A program made the position numbers and the translations under genes. 64,000 nt of DNA, taken from contig CM035361.1 in assembly GCA_020137815.1 (NCBI GenBank), positions 2,021,489-2,085,488 on the forward strand, given 5' to 3'. This document shows, piece by piece, positions 31,901 to 60,246 of this stretch (the first letter of the stretch is position 1; each line of letters begins with the position of its first letter). The DNA comes from Hormiphora californensis. Lineage: Eukaryota > Ctenophora > Tentaculata > Cydippida > Pleurobrachiidae. The notes below the pieces were generated by a model. It saw only the letters and a list, made by a program, of their open reading frames with translations, did no database searches and was not told where the DNA came from.

Positions 31901-34900
31901 ATCAACAGATTTAAAATCTCTGTACATTTCAACTTGTCGTCTGCTCCGGAAGTCCACTGCTTCAGTATGAATAACAAGTTCACATAGAACCATGTAATGG
32001 TCCGATTCGGTGCCATTCCTCAGTATTTCCACAGATCCAAACTTCGCCTTAAGGTCACTCTGACAAATCACGAGATCCAGTGTTCCACCTCTAATGTGAG
32101 TCGGTTGACAAGGAGTAAGCTGTTCCAGTCCAAAGGAGTCCAAAAGTTTCAGGAACTTTTCAGCATAGAAGTCAGACAAGTCCTGTACTTGAAAGTTGAA
32201 ATCACCCATCAATACAGGGGATCCAGTCCGCAAGTTAAGCTCCGATAAGTAATCCACGAATTCCTCAAGAAACGATGCCGCAGTGAATCGTGCTTTTCCA
32301 GTGTAAGGAGGGCGATAAATGTTACACAATCGAACCATACCCTCACCCGATCCAACAAGCACTTCCTGGACCTGAAATGACTTAAACGCATTCCGGGTCG
32401 GAGATAGTCTGACCTTGACTCCATCTCTGTACAAGACTCCAATCCCTCCACCTGCTCTTTCTGCCCTAGGAGATGAATAGATATTCCACCCATACTCTCT
32501 TATCTCTTGCACTTTAGCAGTGTCTGAGTTCTTGAGGTAGGTCTCCTGCACCAGGCATATGTCACATTGATTATCCTCTAGGTGATCCAGAATCCCAGCT
32601 GTCTTGTTCATCAGCGAATGGACATTTAACGTGCCAATCCGCCATACCTTTTCATCTTCAGATCCTCCCATGCCCTCGTCAGATACAGGTTTTTTTGGTC
32701 CTTGGTTACTCCATTAGTAGAATCCATCAGCCTTCCTCTGGCGTTCACATAAAATGGACACAGATTACTCGAAGCTGGATGAGTCTTTGCAAACTTCTTG
32801 TCCTCTTTACTTCCTCCTACATCACAATTGACACACTTCATTTTTCCTCCATCATTGTTCTTCCTGGAGTGACACTGACGGGTGTCATGGTCACCAGAAC
32901 AAAATGCACAGATAGGGCTCTTGTCCCTGTTCGGACAGTATACTGATCCAGCAACGTGACCATACCTCTGACAATGAAAACATTGTGTTACATAAAACCT
33001 GTTTCTGACAGTGTGCTGTTTAAGTTTGAGGAAAATCCTGTCCCTGTTATCAGAGATTGCTTTCCGAACTTCAGGAGGTACTTGAATAACAGCATACTTC
33101 CCAGCCTGGTTCACATGAACAACCTTGATGGTATGACCAGATTCATGAAGTTGTTTTACCGTGTCATTCTTTTCACTCAGAATTGCTGCCATCAGTGCTT
33201 CTTTGTTTAGGAGATCATTGTCAAGATCATTTATCATCAGCCTGGGATCCTTCTTCTTCTCCTTTTCAACAACCGTGGTCACATCAAAGAGTGGAGATAA
33301 TGCTTTCTCCGCTTCCATCATATCATTTTCCGTAGCAAAGAACAGCTGGGTATGCCTCTTGTTTACAGAGGTATCAAGAACAGGGATGTCCTTCAGAGCT
33401 GTCTCAACCTGTGGCTTGAGGAAGTCTGCCCATTTCTTCTCACATATCGGGGTCTCATTGTCCTCTTTGTCCTTGATGTTAACATAACGCTTACAAAGAA
33501 AGAAAAAAATTATGAATTAGAAAGAATAACAGAACTTTTTGCACTTATCGAAAGTTCCATTTCCTCTTCCTAGTTATGTGTGGAACGATATGGTATACTT
33601 CACGTTATTATTTCCTGGGACGTGTCCCAAAATTCCTCACTCCGCAATTCAAGGAATGCACTTCGGTGGTACGTGATCTTCTCAGCGTCATTTTAGTTTT
33701 TTTAATCGCCTTAATATTTCAAATCGATTTCTTTCTGATCCTACTTTTTGTAATATGACTTATATTTGACAGGTTCGGATACTGATCCATAATATCAACA
33801 CCAGACTAATACGGAAGTACTCCTACCGTTATCCTCTTATAGTTAACCTTGGTGAGTTGTAGCTAGAGCGTGATGGTGTAACCATATTGCAACATTTAAT
33901 TGTGATATTGTAAATTGTCTGTGCGGTTACACATGTAGCACATGTGTATAGTATTTGCGGCTGTAGGTAGATAGAGCTGTTTGAGTGACATGTGTGTGTG
34001 CAATCAATTTGTATGCATTTATATTCTCTCTGTCTCCTCTATCTCTCCGTCTCCCTGTCTCCTCTATCTCTCCGTCTCTCTGTCTCCTCTATCTCTCCGT
34101 CTCTTGATTTCTTTCTCTCACAGAAATCTGTCCCTCTTGTTTCCAGTTTCCTATTAGGCGATTTTATGAATTTTTAGCTTTCTGTAATGTCGTTCCACAT
34201 ATTATGCATTTACTATTTATTCAGTGTTTTATAGGTACAGCCGGACCCCGATTTACTGGGATGCTCGGGTGAAAGGGTTTTGCCCCGTGCCCGTTAAATT
34301 AGGGGTTTGACTGTATCATGATTGCTCACTGTGTTTTCTCCCTTCACCAGGTCTACTGACACGCTACCAGAAATGCCGTGTATTTGCCCGAGATTTGATC
34401 ACAAAGATCGAACCTGAAACCCTGGCTGACCTTTCTCGATTATATCGACTTTGCTGCTGCCTCATACGGTTAGTAGGTTTTGGTCAAACGAGATAGGGTT
34501 GAACACGGTAAATCGTTAGTAGTGGCTTATTATATAAGGTGGTTTTCAATGAATGGGGTGATACTTCAAGTATCAAGTATCAGCTTGTACCGATGAGGTA
34601 TCCAATTTATAGACCAAAGTCGGGCTTTGAAAAAGGATACTGTGTCATCTTTAGAGCTAAAATATGAGAATAATGCACATAAAGGGCGTGTGTGTTTCTT
34701 AGAACTCTGACAATGAGCAATACCAAGAAATCTCTAAGTGTGATATCACACCTCAATGAAATACAAAGATACAAAATAACACGTGTCAGTGCAGCTAGGC
34801 TGTAGGGTTAAAAATACTACTGTACTCCATAATATACCTCTAGTACCAACCATACTTCCAGGTGTATTATTCTACCCCAGCCATGTGAAATCAGTCTTCC

Positions 34901-37811
34901 AAAGGATATTCACCACGACAAGTTTCACTAGTTTTCATACTAGTGTCAGTAAAGATGTGATCTCCAAAATGACGGGAATTCCTCCTGATAGTATAATTGT
35001 GGTAAGTGGGAAATACGGTGTGGTTTGGACATAAATTGGGCCCTTACAAAGATATTTTGGCTTCACATCCCACGTCGTAGTGTAGTGAGTACAATTAGGA
35101 AATGTGAAACGTATAGTGAGCCAACTTCTTTCTTTTTTTGCCAAAAACACACCCATGGGCCATGCTCATTGCTCAACTAAACTACCAGACCAGAACACCA
35201 AATTAGGAAGTAGCTTACCAGTTAACAAGTTTTGATATATCTCCCTTCGTTTCAGACGCAACTAAAGGGAGAGAACCCCCTGAGACCGGGATATTATATT
35301 TGTGTTGATAAAGAGAGTCAATCAGTTTTACTGGTAATACGAGGCACACTGACACTTTCAGGTAGTGTGATGGAGAGATCATCTTTTTACCTTCCATAAT
35401 ATGTCCTGCTTTTGAATCTTTTGACTGTTCTTTTTATGGTAAAAGCAAGGCAAGTCAACTCGAATAACTCCATCTATATCACAGTGCCGTTTCAATGACA
35501 TTGATTTTTGGCAACATCCCATCTCTCCCTCTAGCTCTCTCAGCTCCAGATAGTCTAATAGATATAAAATCCCATCTCCCCTCTTCCCATGTGTTCCCAT
35601 TCTTCATCTCCCCTCCCCTCCCCCCAGACAGTCTAACTGATATTACCTCCCATTCCCCCTCCCTCTCCAGATAGTCTAACAGATATTACCTCCCATTCCC
35701 CCTCCCTCTCCAGATAGTCTAACAGATATTACCTCCCATTCCCCCTCCCTCTCCAGATAGTCTAACAGATATTACCTCCCATTCCCCCTCCCCCAGATAG
35801 TCTAACAGATATTACCTCCCATTCCCCCTCCCCCCAGATAGTCTAACTGATATTACCTGTCTATCTACTGAATTCCTGGGCGGGTTTGCTCATCACGGTA
35901 TCAGTGCTAGTGCAGTGGCCCCAGTGCGAACATTGTACGAATTCTCGAATTTAGTTCGTTGCAAATTTTACCAAAAAGAAACACAAAAATTGCATTTCTT
36001 CATCTGTCCAGCATGCCAGGGGGCCACATAGGCACCTAGCACTTGGTGGACCGTCTTGGACTAACCGGGGTAGAGCCCATGTATGGGGGTTACCAACTGT
36101 AATGTCACACGGTACACGCGGAGATATCTAGCTCAAGTTAATACCAGGACACTTTTTTGTAATTCCAGAATAGAAACTTTCCTTGTGTTTCAGTTGACGC
36201 GCACGCATATTCAACTATTTATGATTACTAATGAAGCCCAATATACCCAGCAAGGACATGCACGGGCCATATTAATTGAGTACTTGGTATTATGAAGTAT
36301 GAAATTTTACACAAACATTCTCTTGAGAGAGAATTCTTCTTTATTCGTAGCACATGATAGTTCAAACTCGGTTGCAACAGAATTCTTCTCCCCCTGAACT
36401 CCACTCAACTCGATTTCTGCAACAAGTTGCTATAGCAACTTGTTGCCATATATGGTTACTGCGTCAAATCGTGAACTGTGTACACACAGTAGTATATATT
36501 TATGTGAATTGTCAATTTTACAATCCCTCCGTGGTCGCACGGTCTAACAATATGACACTAATTCGAGTACCCGACATCATCATGGGTTCGAATCTCTGTG
36601 TCGACAAATTTTTTCAGAAATTTATATATTTTTGATTCGTTTTCTAACTTTCTTGATCTTGTGCGACAGAACTGTAACAAGTAATAATTGAAACGTTGAT
36701 TGGACAATAAAACGAACCCCTCTAAATGGCAATTTTGACAAAAAATCGTTGACGCATAAATTTGACGAAAAATTCAGATTCGTTGCAGATTTTTACAATG
36801 TTCGCACTGGGGCAGTGGCTATATTTAGGGAGACAAAGGGAATTCTGGAGAGGTTACTAGAAGAACATAATGGGTGAGAAAATGTCATTTTTTGTTCGAA
36901 AATTCAAAATTGTACCTATCCCCCCCCCCCATTTCTCCTCCCTTAGTAGTTTGTACTAACACTAAACACCCAGGTACTGGTTAGTGTACTAACACTAAAC
37001 TCCTAGGTACCGGTTAGTGATAACAGGTCATAGTCTAGGTGGTGGCACAGCCTCTCTTCTCACTCTCTATCTAGCACATCATAGAGCAGATCTACCTGAA
37101 TATCTAGCTAAATGTGATCTGAAGTGTTTCGCTTTTGCACCACCCCCAGTTTACAAACCAGGTATGGGATAAATCATTGGAATTTGGAGTTTACATATAT
37201 GACTGTTAATGCTCAAACTGAGTCTCTCCCTCCCTCTCTTTCTCTCTCTTTCCCTCCATCTAGTTCAGACTCAGGAATCTCACAACCCCGTATTTTATCT
37301 AAATCAATAAGTTGACCAATCGGCTGTTTTTGAGCAAGTGTTTTATTATCTAGGTGAAGGTGAACAGTTGGATACGAGTGGTATTGTAACAGTTGTGACT
37401 GCCCAGGACATTGTACCACGGGCATCCATGGCTAACACCTTCTCTCTTCTTATGCAGGTACATTGGTACTAGATAATATTAATATAAGGGGGGATAGGTG
37501 GACGCGAGTTCGCTATTTTGTGTCTGCTGACATAATGCAGTGTTGATACTTGCCAATCTTGAGTTGGGGATGAATTGGTGCTGGTTGAGATTGAATTTTG
37601 GAACTTTCAAAACAATAATAAATCACCCTCCCTCCAGTTACAATATACAGAGAACCTTCCTCTGTCTCTGTGGGAGCGGTGTGCTCTGATTATAGACAAA
37701 GATTCCAGTAAACTTAGGGAGTTGTACAGTGGTATGGATAAAATGTTGGTGGAAAAACGGGGTGACCAGGTATTGCAGTCTGAAACTCTTTCTATCTTTC
37801 TCTTTCTATCT

Positions 37812-37862
<51 letters not shown>

Positions 37863-37876
37863 TCTCTCTCTCTCTG

Positions 37877-37922
<46 letters not shown>

Positions 37923-38402
37923 CTTCATCTAGGAGTTTACGATGCTCTCCCACATTGGTCGGGTGCTATGGATTGATAGGGGGAAGGATGAGGAAGGACA
38001 AGACATCCCACTACTTCTCCGGCCTAGTAAGTAGAGGCGATATTTGGAGAAGCATATTAATTGTTGGTAACCGGATCTTCTTACCACCCCCTGTTGGTAT
38101 GGAGTTTCTTTATTTCGCTCGTGGTACAATAACTAATACGTGTACACATCACCTAACTCGAGTGTCGAGGAGTAGAAGAGGAAGTTGAAAGTTTTAAAAT
38201 TAACAAGACGTAATTGTTCTGACGATTGTGTAAAAACATGAAACTTGAGTAAACAAATCTTGTATTACTTTGTAACTCGAGTGTCAATATTTCAGCTAAT
38301 ACAGAATGGGAGACGCTCTATTTCGGACCTCGATTCATTGCTGACCACTGGCCCCACGAGTACCAAAAGAATCTGAAACTGTTTGCCAGTCACTTATTGT
38401 AA
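28984..38402 (+). CDS. Class-3 lipase (sn-1 diacylglycerol-lipase-like)
   Basis: Thirteen exons: 28984-29063, 29160-29275, 33574-33668, 33773-33851, 34351-34476, 34862-35001, 35256-35361, 35838-36873 (interrupted), 37007-37161, 37354-37457, 37638-37769, 37933-38026, 38296-38402. With the insertion and one target copy removed they sum to 1470 bp, 489 residues. One membrane segment is likely near residues 28-53 ([17 protein letters not shown]). The lipase domain shows [20 protein letters not shown], the nucleophile elbow TGHSLGGG (Ser near 301), a candidate catalytic Asp in [12 protein letters not shown], and a candidate His in [10 protein letters not shown]. The family hydrolyses acylglycerols at membranes. 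Exon 8 contains an 894-bp element at 35919-36812, which puts a stop before the catalytic Ser, so this allele is probably broken unless the element is spliced out. Confidence 0.85.
29693..32671 (-). CDS. LINE ORF2: AP endonuclease plus reverse transcriptase
   Basis: 992 residues, uninterrupted. The N-terminal AP-endonuclease domain shows [16 protein letters not shown] (catalytic Glu), VLMGDFNF and ESDHYMV. The reverse transcriptase follows, with [16 protein letters not shown] (first catalytic Asp), [14 protein letters not shown] and [11 protein letters not shown] (catalytic Asp pair). The C-terminal segment ([19 protein letters not shown]) matches the truncated copy at 2.4-3.1 kb. It overlaps ORF1 by 46 bp, suggesting coupled translation. 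All catalytic residues I can recognise are present. Confidence 0.95.
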   Translation of the reverse strand: MGGSEDEKVWRIGTLNVHSLMNKTAGILDHLEDNQCDICLVQETYLKNSDTAKVQEIREYGWNIYSSPRAERAGGGIGVLYRDGVKVRLSPTRNAFKSFQVQEVLVGSGEGMVRLCNIYRPPYTGKARFTAASFLEEFVDYLSELNLRTGSPVLMGDFNFQVQDLSDFYAEKFLKLLDSFGLEQLTPCQPTHIRGGTLDLVICQSDLKAKFGSVEILRNGTESDHYMVLCELVIHTEAVDFRSRRQVEMYRDFKSVDPELFRQALRNLGLDDLLVADSPEENFRIYEKVLGDLVSRTVELKKRRKGKKFKPWREDDSVKEALRLRRRAERAWMKNKTPIRKAQLNDLKRQFGKVDKNARLGYNKKDLEESKDDPKGLQRKVNRLLGKAESMLPEAGCDKKLAEDFAEFFSGKVDKIRTSVRVEQVDLEDGESTETLPECKLAQFEEVSVEYIKGLIKDMPDKSCDLDIIPTWLVKRCIHEFAPWITALVNGSIVSSTVPDSFQQALVFPTIKNAQGDRDSLQNYRPVSNLLFISKVLEKVVLDQLTCYLEDNSLLNKNQSGYRVGHSCETLLTGMFEDLLEEMDRGNVMALLLLDMSAAFDTVDHTMLVQVLNSRFGICGAALSWFESYLGSRSYRVNVRGNLSGIVKLVCGVPQGSLLGPVLFLMYVEELQDLVERYGLKIKLYADDSQLYMSLVPQDGEGWLQVKENAENCLKEVKSWMVKHWLRCNEAKTELLLLGKNGALEKLAYEPSLVFGDTEIFPVDFRGTTGKTLGVYLDSQLTMERQVNSVKRQCGMILRNLWQVNRCLDHSMRILLVKQLVISRLDYCNILYYGLPKKYISLLQKTLHSCVRFVYGLHGHQDDYTPYLKEMHVLPIEQRIVFKACLTAYKIVHRTAPEYLTDRVPVCDEVDSLRLTRATAIPDEFRLRFPKLSSVNASSKLRRRRPSVYLPSLWNDLPLDMRSIQLVDSFKTRLKTRLFMEAFGSSEGVSTP
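32626..33493 (-). CDS. LINE ORF1, 5'-truncated, zinc-knuckle protein
   Basis: The frame is open from 33491 ([14 protein letters not shown]) to the stop at 32626. The first Met is at 33321, but in-frame sequence continues upstream of it, so the true start is lost. The C-terminal part has CCHC-like knuckles: [29 protein letters not shown] and CVNC. Such ORF1 proteins bind the element RNA. The region before the knuckles ([20 protein letters not shown]) may be an RNA-binding fold. Confidence 0.85.
34238..34313. mobile_element. Deleted copy of the CAGTCGGACCCCG MITE
   Basis: Begins CAGCCGGACCCCGATTTACT and ends GGGTTTGACTG, flanked by TA. It is about half the length of the copy at 4579-4737. It lies in lipase intron 4. 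Confidence 0.7.
35540..35837 (+). repeat. Array of lipase exon-8 acceptor copies
   Basis: Seven AG-terminated units precede or form the junction. Each reads (C/T)-rich tract, CCAG, then A(T/C)AGTCTAA(C/T) and AGATATTACCTCCC. The genuine exon starts ATAGTCTAACTGATATTACC at 35838. The unit is about 44 bp and holds the acceptor plus the first 20 or so exon bases. Confidence 0.92.
35919..36812. mobile_element. 0.9-kb DNA element inside lipase exon 8
   Basis: Ends are CCCCAGTGCGAACATTGTA and its complement. The direct repeat CAGTGG flanks it (35913-35918 and 36813-36818). Excision with one repeat gives ...GCT AGT GCA GTG GCT ATA TTT..., an unbroken lipase frame. The interior has no transposase ORF. 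It includes GGGTTCGAATCTC near 36593, resembling a tRNA B box, preceded by an A-box-like TGGTCGCACGG. The superfamily is undetermined. Confidence 0.88.
37790..37920 (+). repeat. (CT)n in lipase intron 11
   Basis: CT on the plus strand, which is the sense strand. It extends to within 15 bases of the exon-12 acceptor. Confidence 0.92.
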
Positions 38403-38906
38403 AGATGTTATCCTTGTGTGTTGTAAATTATTTTGTGTGATTTTAGATCTAGAAATTGAATTGTGAAATTTGCGAAACTAGAAGTATGATTTTAGTGTTA
38501 GATATTACTGCTAGACAAAGGGCTAGGTATTTGTGAAAGATTTACTATTATTTAACAGCGGTTTAGTAGCATTTCGAAGATCTAACATTGTTATTGTACG
38601 GTTTGATACTGTCATAGAATGCTGTCCTGATTCCCTAGTTACAAATATTTGTGGAGTTTGAAATCTGAAAACTAACAAGAGGTGGTCGGTGAAAACGGGA
38701 TAACAATTTTGGACAATACTACCTATCTTTATGTGTTATGTGTATTTTGTACTGTGTACAGTTGTCTGTTTTTCATCTATACTACTAATTATACCTAACT
38801 CGCACCAGGGCCCCAATCTGTGGCCCTATTCAGCCTGAGAAAGGGTCTTGTGTGTGTCTGATTATATTTACCTTGGTGTTGCAAAATGCTGCAAATGTAA
38901 AATACA

Positions 38907-39072
38907 GTGGTGCTCAGTTGTATATTGGCCGCCCGTAAAGCGCCACCCACGACGCGGCCCACGACCTCAGACTCGCAAAAAAGCAATCAATGTAAGCAGA
39001 CTGCGTCTTAGACTGCGTCGTAGGCAACGATTTATATGTGGGCGGCCAATATGACGGAGCACCACTTGCACT
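38907..39072. mobile_element. MITE with CAGTGGTGCTC ends
   Basis: Inverted ends CAGTGGTGCTCAGTTGTATA and a complement with small differences, both followed by TTGGCCGCC. Size is about 166 bp, non-coding. Confidence 0.7.
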
Positions 39073-39098
39073 GATGTTGCAAACTGTTGCAAACCTAC

Positions 39099-39580
39099 AG
39101 TTACCATGGTTACAACATGTTCCTACAGTTACCATGGTTACAACATGTTCCTATAGTTACCATGGTTACAACATGTTCCTACAGTTACCATGGTTACAAC
39201 ATGTTCTTACAGTTACCATGGTTACAACATGTTCCTACAGTTACCATGGTTACAACATGTTCCCACAGTTACCATGGTTACAACATGTTCCCACAGTTAC
39301 CATGGTTACATGTTCCCACAGTTACCATGGTTACAACATGTTCCCACAGTTACCATGGTTACAACATGTTCCTACAGTTACCATGGTTACAACATGTCCC
39401 TACAGTTACCATGGTTACAACATGTTCCTATAGTTACCATGGTTACAACATGTCCCTGCAGTTACCATGGTTACAACATGTTCCTATAGTTACCATGGTT
39501 ACAACATGTTCCTATAGTTACCATGGTTACAACATGTTCCTATAGTTACCATGGTTACAACATGTTCCCACAGTTACATG
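39099..39580 (+). repeat. 28-bp minisatellite
   Basis: About 17 copies of a 28-bp unit containing CAGTTACCATGGTTACAACA followed by TGTTCC. One unit at 39300 is shortened. TTACCATGGTTAC is palindromic apart from its end bases, so each unit can fold. Peptide frames here are artefacts. Confidence 0.92.
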
Positions 39581-40303
39581 TTTCTGTGAAGTATATTATT
39601 TCTGATCCGTGTGTGTTAAATATTTTATTTAAAACGATTTTAAAGAATGTGCCCTTGTTTAATTCTTCCTAGATCACCTCTTATATCTTATCTCCCTGAA
39701 AACCAAAGATCTCTCTCACTGTCTTTCTCCCTTCCTCTCCGGTCTCCCTGATCCCTCCCCCTCCCCTCCCTCCTTCATCCCCACTTTTCTATAGCTCTCC
39801 CTTCGTCCCCCAGGCCCCACCCTCTCTCCCCTTCTATCCCTCTCTATCCCTCCTTCATCCCCACTTTTCTATAGCTAGGGAGGTGTTTCCAGTGTTGATC
39901 TGATAGTGGGTTCAGTGACCTCAGTGGGGCCGTGGACGAATTACAGGGCTCACTGCGGAGGAGAGGAGGACCTCAACCATCTCTTAGCTCTAGCTCACCA
40001 GGTAGGAGGCCCTCAAGTTCCGCTATCTAGCTCACCAGGTTCATAATGCATCTACCATTTGGACAAACAAATAGTTTTCATCTCGATCATTAGTAGAAAA
40101 TATTTATTCCCTCACCTCTGCTTTTATACAAGTATGGGCATCTCATTATGTTACAACTCTATTTACCCCCTAATTACTCTAATTACCCCCTAATTACCCC
40201 CTAACCACTACCCTAGCTCCCTCCCCCAGGTACATTCTCTGTCCCTACCATAGTCCCACCACCTCCAACTTCAACAGCAGCCAGGCCAATAGCCCACCAT
40301 GAG

Positions 40304-42567
<2,264 letters not shown>

Positions 42568-43212
42568 AGGGGGAGAGATAGACGTGTCTTTTTGTCAGCT
42601 GGAGAATTAGACAGATATGAATGGGATGATTCAAATTCAGTAATGATAGGGATATATACAGATGAACTCTAACGTGTAGATAGTTTTTAGTTTTAACTCG
42701 AGTCTTTCCTAAATACATATCGCTCATTTCGTTTTTCTCTCCAGAATAACTTTTCCTTTTCAGTAAAACATTGTAACATTGTAAGATGTAACATGTTAAT
42801 TATCATTCTAAAGTAGTATGTAACATGTCATCCTAAAATATGTAACATTTTTGATTCACATTTTCATCTTGCATGAAATGAGTGGGATAATATAATGAGA
42901 GAAAGAGAGGAAACATTGTTTTTGTTTGTTGAATGTGTGTTGAATCGATTTTACCAACCAGCCCCTAGCTCAAACACTGAATATACAGAGTTTTATTGCC
43001 AAATTAAATCACTTCTCTAGCCTCTATCCGATTATATCTCTGATTATATAATCTTCTAAAAGTCCCATTTTATCCCCTTATATAAAATAATTTTTCACCT
43101 AACAATCACCCTTTTATAGCAATGTAGCTACTGGGACTCGGGATTCCTCAAATTCCTCCCTACGAGATCGCAAAACCTTTTTTAATTAATTAGTCAATTA
43201 ATTAATTAATTG
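42568..43212. other. Intergenic between syntaxin-5 and ACBD3
   Basis: AT-rich, with TGTAACAT words near 42772-42850 and TTAATTAATTAA runs just before the ACBD3 ATG. It probably holds the STX5 3' UTR and ACBD3 promoter. No gene is seen. Confidence 0.5.
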
Positions 43213-59568
<16,356 letters not shown>

Positions 59569-60246
59569 AGTTATGTTATATCAGGGTTAGAAGTAGAGCT
59601 GGGTTAGTGTAGAGGGTAGGAACATTATTATAAGCTTGTTTTGCTGCTGAAGTATGACGTGTTCTCAGAGAGTTGTTATTTTCGGGTGTAGCTCTTTTTC
59701 ACGTCCCGATTAATACTCTTTTTTGTTTTTTTTTGCCGTAAAAATGGTACATTTCTGCACTGATCATAAACAGTGAGTTTCCCATTGTTAAGTTATAAAA
59801 CGAGTCTAGTCGATGAAGTTTGATCCCTTTTTCTCCAATGGTCAGATCACATTTCTAAAAAGCTAAAAAGTAAATTATTTTCTGCCGATCACCTACTACG
59901 TGTTATCATGGGACTATTTACTGGGACACTTTAGTTGTTAGAATTTCATATGATCTGGGGCTGAGCGTGTGTGTATGTAAAATATATTCGTATTTGTCCG
60001 TGATGTGTGATCTACCGTTTGTTTTCTAATGTCCCCAGAGAGATCTGAGTTTTACTGACTTGATAGGTAGAAAGTGGAATCCTTTGGCATGCCCAATAAT
60101 CCCATAATACTACCCCCTGCCCCATACTTGACAGTTGATCCCCCAGCCCCCCATTATACTAACCCCGATTATTTAACCAACCTGTATATTCCTGAGATAT
60201 ATGTAACACAAGTGTGTCCCATGTCGCTATCTGAACCAAACACGTG
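59569..60246. other. Intergenic between ACBD3 and IMPACT
   Basis: ACBD3 3' flank, then a C-rich stretch at 60110-60170 before the IMPACT start. No further gene is seen. Confidence 0.5.

Larger units (their letters stand above)
29329..33493 (-). mobile_element. Near-complete LINE (CR1/L2-like) in lipase intron 2
   Basis: The element runs on the minus strand, antisense to the host gene. It ends in a (TTA)n-type tail at 29329-29353. CAAAGAA occurs at both edges (29322-29328 and 33494-33500), a candidate target duplication. ORF1 is open at its 5' end, so the copy is 5'-truncated. ORF2 is intact. The family also includes the fragment at 2371-4500. The microsatellite tail and RT sequence fit the CR1/L2 group. 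Confidence 0.9.
38403..39890. other. Intergenic between lipase and syntaxin-5
   Basis: Holds the lipase 3' flank, a MITE and a 28-bp minisatellite. A pyrimidine-rich stretch at 39700-39890 leads to the first syntaxin-5 exon I can place. No other gene is seen. Confidence 0.45.

Noticed and set aside
39038-39545. Overlapping 99-152-codon frames rich in YHGYNMF
   Set aside because: Artefact of the 28-bp minisatellite, which reads through all three frames in turn.
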